DNA of 41,260 bases, taken from contig JBDLJD010000020.1 of assembly GCA_039714495.1 (NCBI GenBank), positions 1 through 41,260 on the forward strand, read 5' to 3'. Shown here piece by piece: positions 1 through 8,447 of this stretch. The notes beneath the pieces are model-generated. The model made no database searches, was not told the origin of the DNA, and saw only the letters and a program-made list of their open reading frames with translations. Each line of letters starts with the position of its first letter. Positions within the stretch are counted from its first letter, which is position 1. Position numbers and translations under genes: made by a program. This DNA is from JAJDNW01 sp039714495. Lineage in GTDB: Bacteria; Desulfobacterota; Desulfobacteria; Desulfobacterales; B30-G6.

Positions 1-14
1 ATGGAGATACGATA

Positions 15-1607
15 ATGCGAAACTTTCAACTGCCCGGACGATCCCCTGTGTATGCTGCCAACGGCATGGCCGCCACGTCCCATCCTCTGGCAACCATGAT
101 CGCCATTCAAATCCTGGCCCAGGGCGGCAATGCCATGGATGCGGCTGTGGCAGCCTGTGCCGTGCAGGGCGTGGTGGAGCCCCAGGCAACCGGCATCGGC
201 GGTGACTGTTTTGTCCTGTACGCCCCCAAAGGCCGGGGGCCGGTCATGGCCTACAATGGCTCGGGCAGGGCGCCACAGGCTGCAACCGTGGAATGGTACA
301 TGGAGCAGGGCATTCGCAGCATAGAAGACCATTCGCCCCACGCGGTCACCATCCCGGGCGCGGTGGAGGCCTGGGCGCGTTTGGCAGAGGATCACGGCAC
401 CATGGGGTTGGACAAGCTGCTGCAGCCGGCCCTTCATTTCGCGCGTGACGGTTATCCGGTCCATTCCCGTGTGGCCTATGACTGGCTGCGGGCTGCGGAC
501 ATTCTTTCCAGAGATGCAACAACCGCGTCCATATTTTTCCCCCGGGGCAAGGTGCCGGCAGCCGGTGACATGCATGCCCAGCCCCTTTTAGCCGAAACCT
601 TGAGCCGAGTAGCTGAAAAGGGCCGGGACGGTTTTTACAGGGGAAGGGTGGCAGAAGACATTGTAGCATACCTCAACAGCCTGGGTGGCTTGCACAGCAT
701 GGCTGATTTTGAAAACGCCAGGGGTGAATATGTGGATCCCATATCCACCGCTTATCGGGGTTTTGAGGTGGTACAGTGCCCTCCCAACGGCCAGGGCCTC
801 ACCGCGCTGATCATGCTTAATATTCTGTCCGAGCTCGGCGCCCCCGGGTTGGATCCCTTGTCAGTCGACAGGCTGCATCTGGAAATCGAAGCCGCCCGTA
901 TGGCCTTTCAGGAGCGCAACCGATATGTATCTGATCCTGCCAGGGTGGATGTACCCATAACGGAACTTCTGTCCGTTGACCACACCCGCCGTCTTTGTGC
1001 GTGCATCGACAGGGAACAGGCCATGGTGTCTCTGCCGCAGATCCAGCTTCCGGTTCACGGTGACACCGTTTATCTATGCGTGGTGGACCGGGATAACAAT
1101 GCGGTCAGCATGATCAACTCCATCTACACCCTTTTCGGGAGCGGACTGACGGGACCGACTTCCGGGGTGCTGCTCCAGAATCGCGGCACATCCTTTTCCC
1201 TTGACCCGGACCATGTCAACTGCATTGCCCCCCAAAAAAGGCCCATGCACACCATCATTCCGGGGATGCTGAAAAAAGATCAAAACATCGTCATGCCCTT
1301 CGGCGTCATGGGGGGGCAGTATCAGCCCATGGGCCATGCGCACCTCTTGAGCAACTTTCTGGATTACGGCCTGGATATTCAGGAATCCATTGACCTGGCC
1401 CGGGTCTTTGAGACCCCCGAAGGTTATGTGGAGGTGGAAGACGGCATCCCCGAACCAGTCAGGCACGGACTGATAAGCCGCGGCCACAATTTGATCCGTG
1501 CGGAAGCCCCCATCGGCGGCGGCCAGGCCATCTGGATAGATTGGAAAAAAGGGCTTCTTGTGGGAGGGTCGGATCCCAGGAAGGATGGGTGTGCGCTGGG
1601 GTATTAA
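15..1607 (+). CDS. ggt: gamma-glutamyltransferase-family protein
   Basis: 530-aa member of the gamma-glutamyltranspeptidase (Ntn-hydrolase) family, which cleaves gamma-glutamyl amide bonds such as that of glutathione. The N-terminal part shows the family hallmarks GGNAMDAAVA (about residues 37-46) and GIGGDCF. The small-subunit start is GDTVYL with the expected autoprocessing and catalytic Thr at residue 351, followed by VVDRDNNAVS. No signal peptide is visible, unlike the classic periplasmic enzyme, so it is probably cytoplasmic and may act on a different amide. The ATG overlaps an upstream in-frame TAA (TAATG at 13-17), and a GGAG lies at 3-6, so it looks translationally coupled to a gene cut off by the window edge. 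Family assignment is firm; the substrate is not known. Confidence 0.88.
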   Translation: MRNFQLPGRSPVYAANGMAATSHPLATMIAIQILAQGGNAMDAAVAACAVQGVVEPQATGIGGDCFVLYAPKGRGPVMAYNGSGRAPQAATVEWYMEQGIRSIEDHSPHAVTIPGAVEAWARLAEDHGTMGLDKLLQPALHFARDGYPVHSRVAYDWLRAADILSRDATTASIFFPRGKVPAAGDMHAQPLLAETLSRVAEKGRDGFYRGRVAEDIVAYLNSLGGLHSMADFENARGEYVDPISTAYRGFEVVQCPPNGQGLTALIMLNILSELGAPGLDPLSVDRLHLEIEAARMAFQERNRYVSDPARVDVPITELLSVDHTRRLCACIDREQAMVSLPQIQLPVHGDTVYLCVVDRDNNAVSMINSIYTLFGSGLTGPTSGVLLQNRGTSFSLDPDHVNCIAPQKRPMHTIIPGMLKKDQNIVMPFGVMGGQYQPMGHAHLLSNFLDYGLDIQESIDLARVFETPEGYVEVEDGIPEPVRHGLISRGHNLIRAEAPIGGGQAIWIDWKKGLLVGGSDPRKDGCALGY

Positions 1608-1767
1608 AAGGATTCAAGGGGTCGGGGGACAGTATAGATTGGGCTGGAACGGATTTTAGTGATGGATGAAAAAAGATGAACATCCAACATCGAATGATGA
1701 ACGAAAAAAGGCTCATTTTGGGTTGAAGGCCGTATATCCAAAATTGGCTATCCGTGTACGAAAATGC

Positions 1768-1796
1768 TTGATTAATAGATTCCTTGGTAGTACATT
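1768..1796 (+). promoter_or_regulatory. promoter of the toxin-antitoxin pair
   Basis: TTGATT at 1768-1773, a 17-bp spacer and TACATT at 1791-1796 form a good sigma70-type promoter 24 bp before the antitoxin ATG. A strong ribosome site (AGAGGTG, 1810-1816) follows. Antitoxins of this family usually repress such promoters; I see no perfect operator palindrome. Confidence 0.55.
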
Positions 1797-1820
1797 CAAA
1801 GGTACAATAAGAGGTGAAAA

Positions 1821-2102
1821 ATGGGCAAACTATCAAATATAATACCGGTGAGTGATTTGAGGCAAGATGCTGCCAAGCTATTGAAACAATTGAAGAACTC
1901 TAAAGATCCTTTGATTATTACACAAAGAGGCCGTCCAACAGCGGTGATGATCGGTGTCGACGCATATGAAAAATTTGAACATGAAAAAGAACTCCTGCAT
2001 CTTTTGGCCAAGGGAGACAGGGAAATAGAAACAGGCGAAGGATATGATTTAGAGACCGTTCTTGCCGAAGCTGATGCCCTTTTGGCCAAGGAACCCTTAT
2101 GA
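1821..2102 (+). CDS. Phd/YefM-family antitoxin
   Basis: 93-aa antitoxin of a type II toxin-antitoxin module. The N-terminal DNA-binding Phd fold is recognisable from the pattern IIPVSDLRQDAAKLL, then LIITQRGRPTAVMIGVDAYE (about residues 31-50), which is the YefM/Phd signature. The C-terminal tail is acidic and probably wraps the toxin. The start is set by AGAGGTG five bases before the ATG. Its last codons overlap the next gene by four bases (ATGA), the usual coupling in these modules. It likely represses its own promoter at 1768-1796. Confidence 0.88.
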   Translation: MGKLSNIIPVSDLRQDAAKLLKQLKNSKDPLIITQRGRPTAVMIGVDAYEKFEHEKELLHLLAKGDREIETGEGYDLETVLAEADALLAKEPL

Positions 2103-2389
2103 AGGTTCAATTTACCCCTTCTGCCAAGGCCCAATTTCTTTCTGCACTATCATATATCCGCCGGGATAAACCTTCGGCGGCAGTCAATTTTCGGAATCGA
2201 ACTGAAAAAATATTACGGAGGCTTGAAGACTTTCCTGAATCCGGAAGGGTCATACCGGAATTTCCAGAACTTCCCTACCGAGAAGTCATTATCTCACCGT
2301 ATCGGTTTTTTTATAAAATAAAAGTCGATGTCGTTTGGATAGTTGCAGTGTGGCATAGCGCGCAGCTTCCAAAGGAACCCGCACCTTAA
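2099..2389 (+). CDS. RelE/ParE-family toxin
   Basis: 96-aa toxin partner of the upstream antitoxin. The pattern FTPSAKAQFLSALSYIRRD, then RRLEDFPESGRVIPEF and YREVIISPYRFFYKI, is typical of the ParE branch of the RelE/ParE superfamily. ParE members poison DNA gyrase while RelE members cut mRNA on the ribosome; the sequence alone does not decide which, although it resembles ParE more. The start overlaps the antitoxin stop (ATGA). It is followed 38 bp later by a strong bidirectional terminator. Confidence 0.85.
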   Translation: MKVQFTPSAKAQFLSALSYIRRDKPSAAVNFRNRTEKILRRLEDFPESGRVIPEFPELPYREVIISPYRFFYKIKVDVVWIVAVWHSAQLPKEPAP

Positions 2390-2426
2390 CGCCAACAACC
2401 CGGTTATGCTTAAGGCATATAGATTT

Positions 2427-2473
2427 AAAAACAAATGAGCCGAACCGCGTTGGGGTTCGGCTCATTTGTTTTT
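2427..2473. terminator. bidirectional rho-independent terminator
   Basis: Perfect 19-bp inverted repeat, arms 2427-2445 and 2455-2473, with a 9-base loop. The outer part is A-rich on the left and T-rich on the right, so it works for the + strand toxin-antitoxin transcript and for the - strand liv/acyl-CoA synthetase operon. The TAA stop codon of the synthetase (2472-2474) overlaps the arm. Confidence 0.85.
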
Positions 2474-4277
2474 AGTACATGGCCTCGATAAGGTCGCCAA
2501 AGGCCTCGTTGATGAACTTGCGCTTGACCTTCATGGTGGGGGTCACCTCCCCGTCCTCTTCATAGAGTTTTTTGGGCAGGATGGTGAACTTTTTGATCCG
2601 CTCCACGCGTGACAGGGTTTCGTTGACGGTTTTGATCTCCTTGTCGATGAGGGCCCGGACCTCATCGCTCTCGGTCAGGTCCCGGTAGGTGGAAAACTGG
2701 ACTTTGTTGTCCTGGGCGAACTTGACCACGGTATCTTCGTCGATGATGATCAGGCAGCTCATGAACTTCCGCTTGTCCCCGATCACCACGGCATCATTGA
2801 TATAGAGGCTGGCCTTCATCTTGTTCTCGATGTACTGCGGCGTGATATTCTTGCCCCCGGCGGTGACGATGATGTCCTTCTTGCGGTCCGTGATGGTCAG
2901 GTAACCGTCCTTGTCGATGGTGCCCACATCGCCCGAGTACAGCCAGCCCTCCACGATGGTTTCCGCGGTTGCCTCCGGGTTTTTGAAATAGCCCTTGAAG
3001 ACTCCGGGTGATTTGACCAATATCTCTCCGTCATCGGCAATTTTGATCTGTACTCCTTCCAGCGGTTCTCCGACAGTGCCGAATTTTACCTGGCCGATTG
3101 TGCTGGTGGTGGTGACGCCGGTCCCCTCGGTCTGTCCGTAGCCTTCCACCAAGTTGATGCCGATGGAGTGAAAAAAGTGCAGAATTTCGGGTGCTATGGG
3201 CGCGGCGCCGGAATAGGCCACGCGGATACGGTCGAACCCAAGACGTTCCTTGAGTTTGCGGAAAACGGCAAAATGGACCAGTTTGTACTGCAGCTCGAGC
3301 ATGGTGGGCACGGGCTTGAAGTCCATGATCAGGCTGGCCCGCTTTTTACCGATCTTAATGGCGTAGCCGAAGACCATGCGTTTGAACCAGGTGGCATCGG
3401 CCATGCGTATCATGATCGCGGAGTAGTATTTTTCCCAGATACGCGGCACGGCATGACCTACCGTGGGCGATATTTCCTTCATGTTGTCCGTGACGGTGTC
3501 CAGGCTTTCGATAAAGTTGACGATATGGCCTATGTCAAAATGAGCCAGAATAGAGAAAAGCTGTTCGAAAATGTGACAGAGCGGCAGAAACGACATGATT
3601 TCGTCCTGGCCGTACATGGGGTTGTTGGAAGTGATGGCCTTTCCCATCCAGACGCAGTTTTTGTGGGTGAGCATGGCGCCTTTGGGGGGGCCTGTGGTGC
3701 CGGACGTGTAAATGAGAACAGAAAGGTCTTCCGGTCCGATTTCTTCGATACGCGTATCCAGCACCCCCGGGTTGGCGTGCATTTCCTTTTCACCCGATTC
3801 CAGCAACTGGTCGAAGGTCATGACTTTGGGATCTTTGAAATGACGCAGCCCCTCGGTGTCCCAGACGATTACTTTTTCAAGCAGGGGGGCATTGTCACGA
3901 AAATGCAGCCATTTGTCGAGTTGTTCCTCGTTTTCCACGAAAAAGACTTTGGAATCCGAGTTTGTCACCACGTATTCCACCTGCTGCCAGGCATTGGTGG
4001 AATATACGCCGGCTGTTGCCGCACCGCAGCACTGTATTCCGATGTCGGCGTAGACCCATTCCGGGCAGTTGTCACCGATGATGGAGGCGCAGTCCCCCTT
4101 CTTGAGGCCCAGAGCCATCAGGCCATGGGCTACACGGGAAACGTTTTGGTCGTAGTCGTTCCAGGTGATGTCGTGCCAAAGGCCGAATTCCTTTTTGCGC
4201 ATGGCCACTTTGTCGCCCCAGCGGGCCACGGCGGCCTTGAAGCGGGCCGGGACGGAGTAGTTGTTGTTGTCAGTCAT
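2472..4277 (-). CDS. long-chain acyl-CoA synthetase (AMP-forming)
   Basis: 601-aa ANL-superfamily ligase that activates a carboxylic acid with ATP and CoA, of the FadD15-like long-chain type. The nucleotide loop YTSGTTGPPKGA (residues 190-201) is intact, as are the A5-type motif EGYGQTEG, the adenylate-binding YSGDVG and hinge DRKKD motifs, and a C-terminal catalytic lysine candidate in TPTMKVKRK (about K583). It is the last gene of the minus-strand operon, 176 bp after livF. This position suggests it activates the acid imported by the transporter, but the substrate (fatty or aromatic acid) is inference. It ends inside the terminator hairpin. Confidence 0.9.
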   Translation of the reverse strand: MTDNNNYSVPARFKAAVARWGDKVAMRKKEFGLWHDITWNDYDQNVSRVAHGLMALGLKKGDCASIIGDNCPEWVYADIGIQCCGAATAGVYSTNAWQQVEYVVTNSDSKVFFVENEEQLDKWLHFRDNAPLLEKVIVWDTEGLRHFKDPKVMTFDQLLESGEKEMHANPGVLDTRIEEIGPEDLSVLIYTSGTTGPPKGAMLTHKNCVWMGKAITSNNPMYGQDEIMSFLPLCHIFEQLFSILAHFDIGHIVNFIESLDTVTDNMKEISPTVGHAVPRIWEKYYSAIMIRMADATWFKRMVFGYAIKIGKKRASLIMDFKPVPTMLELQYKLVHFAVFRKLKERLGFDRIRVAYSGAAPIAPEILHFFHSIGINLVEGYGQTEGTGVTTTSTIGQVKFGTVGEPLEGVQIKIADDGEILVKSPGVFKGYFKNPEATAETIVEGWLYSGDVGTIDKDGYLTITDRKKDIIVTAGGKNITPQYIENKMKASLYINDAVVIGDKRKFMSCLIIIDEDTVVKFAQDNKVQFSTYRDLTESDEVRALIDKEIKTVNETLSRVERIKKFTILPKKLYEEDGEVTPTMKVKRKFINEAFGDLIEAMY

Positions 4278-4453
4278 AGAGTTTTGCCTTACATAAATCA
4301 GTAATCTTAGCTGTGTTTCATTATCCTTTTATCTATACTGGAATAATGGAATGCTGGAATATTGGTAATAAAATTACTCAGCGTTGGGCGGTCTCCCCTA
4401 TCGAAAGTAATTTAGCGGCGTAGCCGCGTAGAATAACAACGCCGTAGGCGGTA
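4278..4453. other. livF-synthetase spacer with small inverted repeats
   Basis: 176-bp spacer inside the operon. It holds two short GC-rich dyads, GCGGC-GTA-GCCGC near 4412-4424 and CGCC-GTA-GGCG near 4440-4450, and a run of ATTGGTAATA/AATGGAATG-like words nearby. They look like remnants of a dispersed repeat rather than a terminator, because no T tract follows on the minus strand. Confidence 0.4.
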
Positions 4454-5230
4454 TTATCGCCAGGCTTTTTTGCGTTTCCAGCGTTGATAACCTTTGGCCG
4501 AGGCCTCAGACTTCACACCCATGTAGAATTCCTTGACGTCCTTGTCTTCCATCAGGTCGCAGGATTTGCCCTTCATGACAAAGCGGCCGTTTTCCAGGAT
4601 CAGTCCGGTATCGGACACACCCAGGGCCATTCTGGCATTCTGTTCCACCAGCAGAATGGTGACCCCCTCGGCATGGATGGTCTTGATGATGTCAAAAATT
4701 TCCTTGACCAAAAGTGGAGACAGCCCCAAAGAGGGCTCATCTAAAAACAGCAGTTTGGGCCGGGTCATAAGTGCCCGGCCCATGGCCAGCATCTGCTGTT
4801 CGCCCCCTGAAAGGGTGCCGGCCCACTGGTTAACCCGTTGTTTCAAAATAGGGAAGTAGTCGAAGACCCGGTCGAGGTCATCATCGATGCCTTTTTTGTC
4901 CTTGCGGATGTAGGCCCCCATGAGCAGGTTTTCGCGGATGGTAAGCTCCTCGAACACCTCGCGCCCTTCAGGGACCAGGGTAATGCCCATGCGTACGATC
5001 TTGTCGGTGTCCATACCGTCGATGCGTTTGCCCATGAATTCGATGGTGCCTTTGTCCGGCTGGTCTTCGATCAGTCCCATGATGGTTTTTAAAATGGTTG
5101 ATTTACCGGCGCCGTTGTTGCCCAGAATAGCGGTGATGCTGCCTTCTTCAACGGTGAGGGAAGCCCCCCGGATGGCATAAATCAGATCGTAGTAGGTTTC
5201 GATGTTTTTTATTTCAAGCAGCGCACTCAC
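4454..5230 (-). CDS. livF: branched-chain amino acid-type ABC transporter ATPase LivF
   Basis: 258-aa cytoplasmic ATPase. Walker A GNNGAGKST (37-45), signature LSGGEQQ (140-146) and Walker B LLFLDEPSLGLS (160-171) are all intact; this is the LivF pattern. It starts with GTG and overlaps the end of livG by 17 bp, so the two ATPases are translationally coupled. The C-terminal tail is short and basic (RWKRKKAWR) and extends past the usual LivF end, so the last dozen residues may be a species-specific addition. It should form a heterodimer with LivG on the LivH/LivM channel. Confidence 0.93.
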   Translation of the reverse strand: MSALLEIKNIETYYDLIYAIRGASLTVEEGSITAILGNNGAGKSTILKTIMGLIEDQPDKGTIEFMGKRIDGMDTDKIVRMGITLVPEGREVFEELTIRENLLMGAYIRKDKKGIDDDLDRVFDYFPILKQRVNQWAGTLSGGEQQMLAMGRALMTRPKLLFLDEPSLGLSPLLVKEIFDIIKTIHAEGVTILLVEQNARMALGVSDTGLILENGRFVMKGKSCDLMEDKDVKEFYMGVKSEASAKGYQRWKRKKAWR

Positions 5231-6002
5231 CTTCGTCTTCTCCTAAGTATGCTTTTAAAACTTCCGGATGCTTCTGGACATCCTCGGGTTTGCCTTGGGT
5301 AATGGGGCGCCCGAAATTGAGAGCCAGGATGCGGTCGGAAATGTCCATGACCATGTTCATGTCGTGCTCGATGAGCAAAATGGTGATGCCCAGTTCATCC
5401 TGAATATCCTTTACCCAGAAGATCATGTCCTGCTTTTCTTCGGAATTCATACCGGCGCAGGGCTCGTCCAGGAGCAACAGGTCCGGTTCCAATGCAAGGG
5501 CCCTTCCCAGTTCGATCTGTTTCTGGGTTCCGTAGGGCAGACCGCCCACCAGTTTATCACGGGCTGCCTGCAGGTCCAGAAAATCGATGATTTCCTCCAC
5601 CTTCTTGCGATGGGCCACCTCTTCCCGGCCGGCAAAGGATTTTTTACCCCACAGAAAAGCACCCCGAAAAAGGCCGGTTTTCATGTAGAGATGCCGTCCC
5701 AGCATGATGTTTTCCATGGTGTTCATGTTGTTGAACAGCTCGATGTTCTGGAAAGTACGCGCAATGCCGGCTTTGGCCACCTTGTCCGGTTTTTTACCCC
5801 TTATATTCTTGTCCTTGAAGATAATACTGCCGGCGCTGGGCTGGTAGATGCCGTTGATGCAGTTGAACAGGGTGGTCTTACCGGCGCCGTTGGGGCCGAT
5901 AATAGCAAATACCTCTCCCTTTTCGACTTCAAACGATATGCCGTCCAGGGCTTTTAACCCTCCGAACTGAATCGCCAGATCTTCAATTTTGAAAAATGCC
6001 AT
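5214..6002 (-). CDS. livG: branched-chain amino acid-type ABC transporter ATPase LivG
   Basis: 262-aa cytoplasmic ATPase, partner of LivF. Walker A GPNGAGKTT is at 36-44. The family's atypical signature LPYGTQKQ at 155-162 (instead of LSGGQ) separates LivG from LivF. Walker B LLLLDEP is at 175-181. The internal segment RTFQNIELFNNMNTMENIMLG is characteristic of LivG. The gene lies 85 bp after the binding-protein gene, behind a stable hairpin that could lower its expression relative to the binding protein. Confidence 0.93.
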   Translation of the reverse strand: MAFFKIEDLAIQFGGLKALDGISFEVEKGEVFAIIGPNGAGKTTLFNCINGIYQPSAGSIIFKDKNIRGKKPDKVAKAGIARTFQNIELFNNMNTMENIMLGRHLYMKTGLFRGAFLWGKKSFAGREEVAHRKKVEEIIDFLDLQAARDKLVGGLPYGTQKQIELGRALALEPDLLLLDEPCAGMNSEEKQDMIFWVKDIQDELGITILLIEHDMNMVMDISDRILALNFGRPITQGKPEDVQKHPEVLKAYLGEDEGECAA

Positions 6003-6039
6003 GGGTTGAAATTCCTTAAGGTGTCAGCGGTGGTAAACA

Positions 6040-6072
6040 GGAGACTGGAGAACAATTTGTTTTCCAGTCTCC
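6040..6072 (-). terminator. hairpin between binding-protein gene and livG
   Basis: Inverted repeat with arms GGAGACTGGA (6040-6049) and TCCAGTCTCC (6063-6072), extended inwards by further pairs. It lies just after the stop of the binding-protein gene on the minus strand. No U tract follows, so it is more likely an mRNA 3' stabiliser or a partial attenuator than a full terminator. Such an element could raise the amount of binding protein over the ATPases. Confidence 0.5.
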
Positions 6073-6087
6073 CTTGGTTATGCGATA

Positions 6088-7338
6088 TTAATGGTCCATG
6101 GGAATGAACTCGGTTTTATACCAGTCTGTTAACACGGTGGAGGTTCCGTCCGCTTCGGCTCGTACCAGAAAGACTTCCTGTTGTCCGATTCTGGAGAGCG
6201 GATCATTGGGGTCAAAGGGTTTGAAACTGACGTGGCCCATGGAACTGTAGAAATTCTGGATTTTTTCCAGTTCGGCCACCAGCTTTTCCCGGGTGAGGTC
6301 GCGGCCGCAACGCTTCAGTGCTTCCACAAAAGGCTCCACATAGCCCATGCCCGCGCAAAAGGTGGACCCCCAGCGTTCCTCTTTGGCAGCGAATTTCCCA
6401 TAGCCGTCTTTCATGAATTTGACCATGGAAGGCAGGGTCGGGTTGTCATAATCTGCCTTGTTGCCGATACCCACGGCTTTGGGGTCCATCAGCCCGAAGG
6501 CGGCTGATATGGTTCCCGCATACAGCCCTTTGGTAATGGCCATCATCAGGGGGTGGTCCCCGCAGGTGGTGGAAGTCATCCACTGGGGCTCGAACTGCAT
6601 TGCTTTACCGGTGCCTTGCAGCCGGGCAACGTGTCCCGGTCCCACGAACAAGAGAATTGCTTCAGCTTTGGCTTTACGGAATTTCATAATATGCGGTTTC
6701 ATGTCGGTATCCGCCACGTTGACGGGAAGTTCGGCTACAAGTTTCATATTGAACTTGGCCAACTGTTTCTGAGCGCCTTCCAGTCCCTGCTTGCCGTAGT
6801 CGTCATTCTGATAGGCGATGGCAATGCGTTTGAGCCCCATGGTTTCAACAGCATATTTACAGAGCAATTGGGCGTCGCCCAGGTAAAGCGGATAGGTATT
6901 GAACAGGTACTTGTTGGGGGGTTGAATCCAGTGACGGGAACCGGCCGAAGGCCCTATCCATGGGATCTTTTTTTCCATGAGATAATCTTTGACTGCTAGG
7001 CCGGGGGCGGTGCCCACGCCTGAAACCCAGGCAAACATGCCGATGTCTTCCTGGAGTTGCTTGACACCGGCTTTGGTTTTGGCCGGATTGTAACCGTCAT
7101 CAAAATAGTGGTGCACCAGTTTGCGGCCGTGGATGCCGCCATCGGCATTGATCATCTTGAAATAGGCGTCTGTTCCCCGTGAAACCGCTCCCCAGGGGGC
7201 GGCTGGGCCAGTCTGCGGGCCCCACTGGCCGATGTGGATCTCGGTATCGGTAACACCTTCCTCTGCTGCTGCATGGAAGCACAGGCCGAACACTGCGATT
7301 GTAATTACTGCCAAAACACACAAAAGATTCTTTTTCAT
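6088..7338 (-). CDS. periplasmic substrate-binding protein of the Liv-type transporter
   Basis: 416-aa type I periplasmic binding protein (Peripla_BP_6 family). A signal peptide is clear: MKKN, a hydrophobic stretch to about residue 20, and AAA before cleavage near residue 25. The mature N-terminus EIHIGQWGPQTGPAAPWG is the family's ligand-pocket opening, followed by GRKLVHHYFDDGYNPAKT and a central KRIAIAYQNDDYGKQGLE. It is longer than E. coli LivK (about 370 aa) and the family also binds amides, fatty acids and aromatic acids, so leucine is not assured. GGAGATGAG lies just before the ATG. It sits in the middle of the transporter operon. Confidence 0.9.
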   Translation of the reverse strand: MKKNLLCVLAVITIAVFGLCFHAAAEEGVTDTEIHIGQWGPQTGPAAPWGAVSRGTDAYFKMINADGGIHGRKLVHHYFDDGYNPAKTKAGVKQLQEDIGMFAWVSGVGTAPGLAVKDYLMEKKIPWIGPSAGSRHWIQPPNKYLFNTYPLYLGDAQLLCKYAVETMGLKRIAIAYQNDDYGKQGLEGAQKQLAKFNMKLVAELPVNVADTDMKPHIMKFRKAKAEAILLFVGPGHVARLQGTGKAMQFEPQWMTSTTCGDHPLMMAITKGLYAGTISAAFGLMDPKAVGIGNKADYDNPTLPSMVKFMKDGYGKFAAKEERWGSTFCAGMGYVEPFVEALKRCGRDLTREKLVAELEKIQNFYSSMGHVSFKPFDPNDPLSRIGQQEVFLVRAEADGTSTVLTDWYKTEFIPMDH

Positions 7339-7474
7339 GCCTCATCTCCTATTTAATGGTTTGTGAGTTTGTATTGGGTGTTTAGTGTGTTTGTATTTGC
7401 TTGTTGGTGTTAGATAATCGGTACGCCAGGTTTTCAACTCACCAAATACTAATTACAAAACACGAAACACTTCC

Positions 7475-8350
7475 TTAGACCTTCTTTACATAATGCCTGG
7501 CAAAAAGTCCGCTGGGCTTGATGCATAGCACGAGTACAATGATGGCAAACGCCACCACGGATTTAAATTCCAGGGAAACATATCCGCCGAAAAGGTGTTC
7601 CACAATGCCGACAATATAAGCGCCGAACACCGCGCCGGGCAGGGAGGTCATGCCGCCCACAACAGCCCCGGAAAACCCCTTGAGCATGGGATCCCACATC
7701 ATGTAGGGTTCTAGCAGCACAGGGGCGATGAGCAGGCCGGCCACACAGCCCACCATGGAGGAGATGCCCCAGGTGACCATGCGGATCTGCTTGGTTTTGA
7801 TGCCCATGAGGGCTGCGGCATTTTCATTCTGCTGGGTGGCTTTCATGGCAACGCCCATTTTTGAGAATTTGAAAAAGAGAAACAGGGACAACATGATAAC
7901 CAGGGCCACCACCAGGGTGAGCATTTCCAGGGTGCTGATGAATAAGTCACCGATGACGATACTGTCGTAGGTTGAGATGGGAAAAGGCATGGCTCGCTGG
8001 TCGGCACCGAATTTCCAGGAGACAAATCCTAGGAGCATCATTTCCATTCCGATGGTGATGATGATCAGTCCTAGGACATTGGGTTCCTTGGCCCGCCGCA
8101 AAATGGCAAATTCCAGAAAACACCCCAGGAAAAGAGCAAAAATCAGGGTGACGGGAAAAGCAATAAAATAGGGAACGCCGTATGAGGACAGCAGCATGAA
8201 GGCGATAAACACCGGCAAAAGGGCCATTTCTCCCTGCACGAAATTGGGGACTTCCGAAGCCTTGTATATCAACACCATGCCGAGCCCCATCAGGGCGTAG
8301 GAACTGCCCACGGCAATACCGCTGAGCACCATCTGCAGAAAATCAACCAT
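7475..8350 (-). CDS. livH: branched-chain amino acid-type ABC permease LivH
   Basis: 291-aa inner-membrane permease with about eight hydrophobic segments. It opens with GIAVGSSYALMGLGMVLIYKA, the usual LivH N-terminus, and has VPNFVQGEMALL and the C-terminal GAVVGGMTSLPGAVFGAYIVGIVEHL, the EAA-like cytoplasmic coupling region for the ATPases. GAGGAT lies seven bases before the ATG. The gene follows livM by about 90 bp. Confidence 0.92.
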   Translation of the reverse strand: MVDFLQMVLSGIAVGSSYALMGLGMVLIYKASEVPNFVQGEMALLPVFIAFMLLSSYGVPYFIAFPVTLIFALFLGCFLEFAILRRAKEPNVLGLIIITIGMEMMLLGFVSWKFGADQRAMPFPISTYDSIVIGDLFISTLEMLTLVVALVIMLSLFLFFKFSKMGVAMKATQQNENAAALMGIKTKQIRMVTWGISSMVGCVAGLLIAPVLLEPYMMWDPMLKGFSGAVVGGMTSLPGAVFGAYIVGIVEHLFGGYVSLEFKSVVAFAIIVLVLCIKPSGLFARHYVKKV

Positions 8351-8410
8351 AATTTATCCTCTAAAATCTATAAAGAATCTATTGCGGAATTTCAAAATGC
8401 TAAAATTTGC

Positions 8411-8447
8411 TTTTAAAATCATTTTGTCCGGCAAAATGATTTTAAAA
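8411..8447 (-). terminator. perfect AT-rich hairpin at the end of livM
   Basis: Perfect 16-bp inverted repeat, arms TTTTAAAATCATTTTG (8411-8426) and CAAAATGATTTTAAAA (8432-8447), with a 5-base loop. The livM stop codon lies within the right arm. There is no U tract after it on the minus strand, so it may act as an mRNA processing or stability element between livM and livH. Confidence 0.5.

Noticed and set aside
3168..4304. A 378-codon plus-strand open frame
   Set aside because: Antisense to the acyl-CoA synthetase; no ribosome site or motif.
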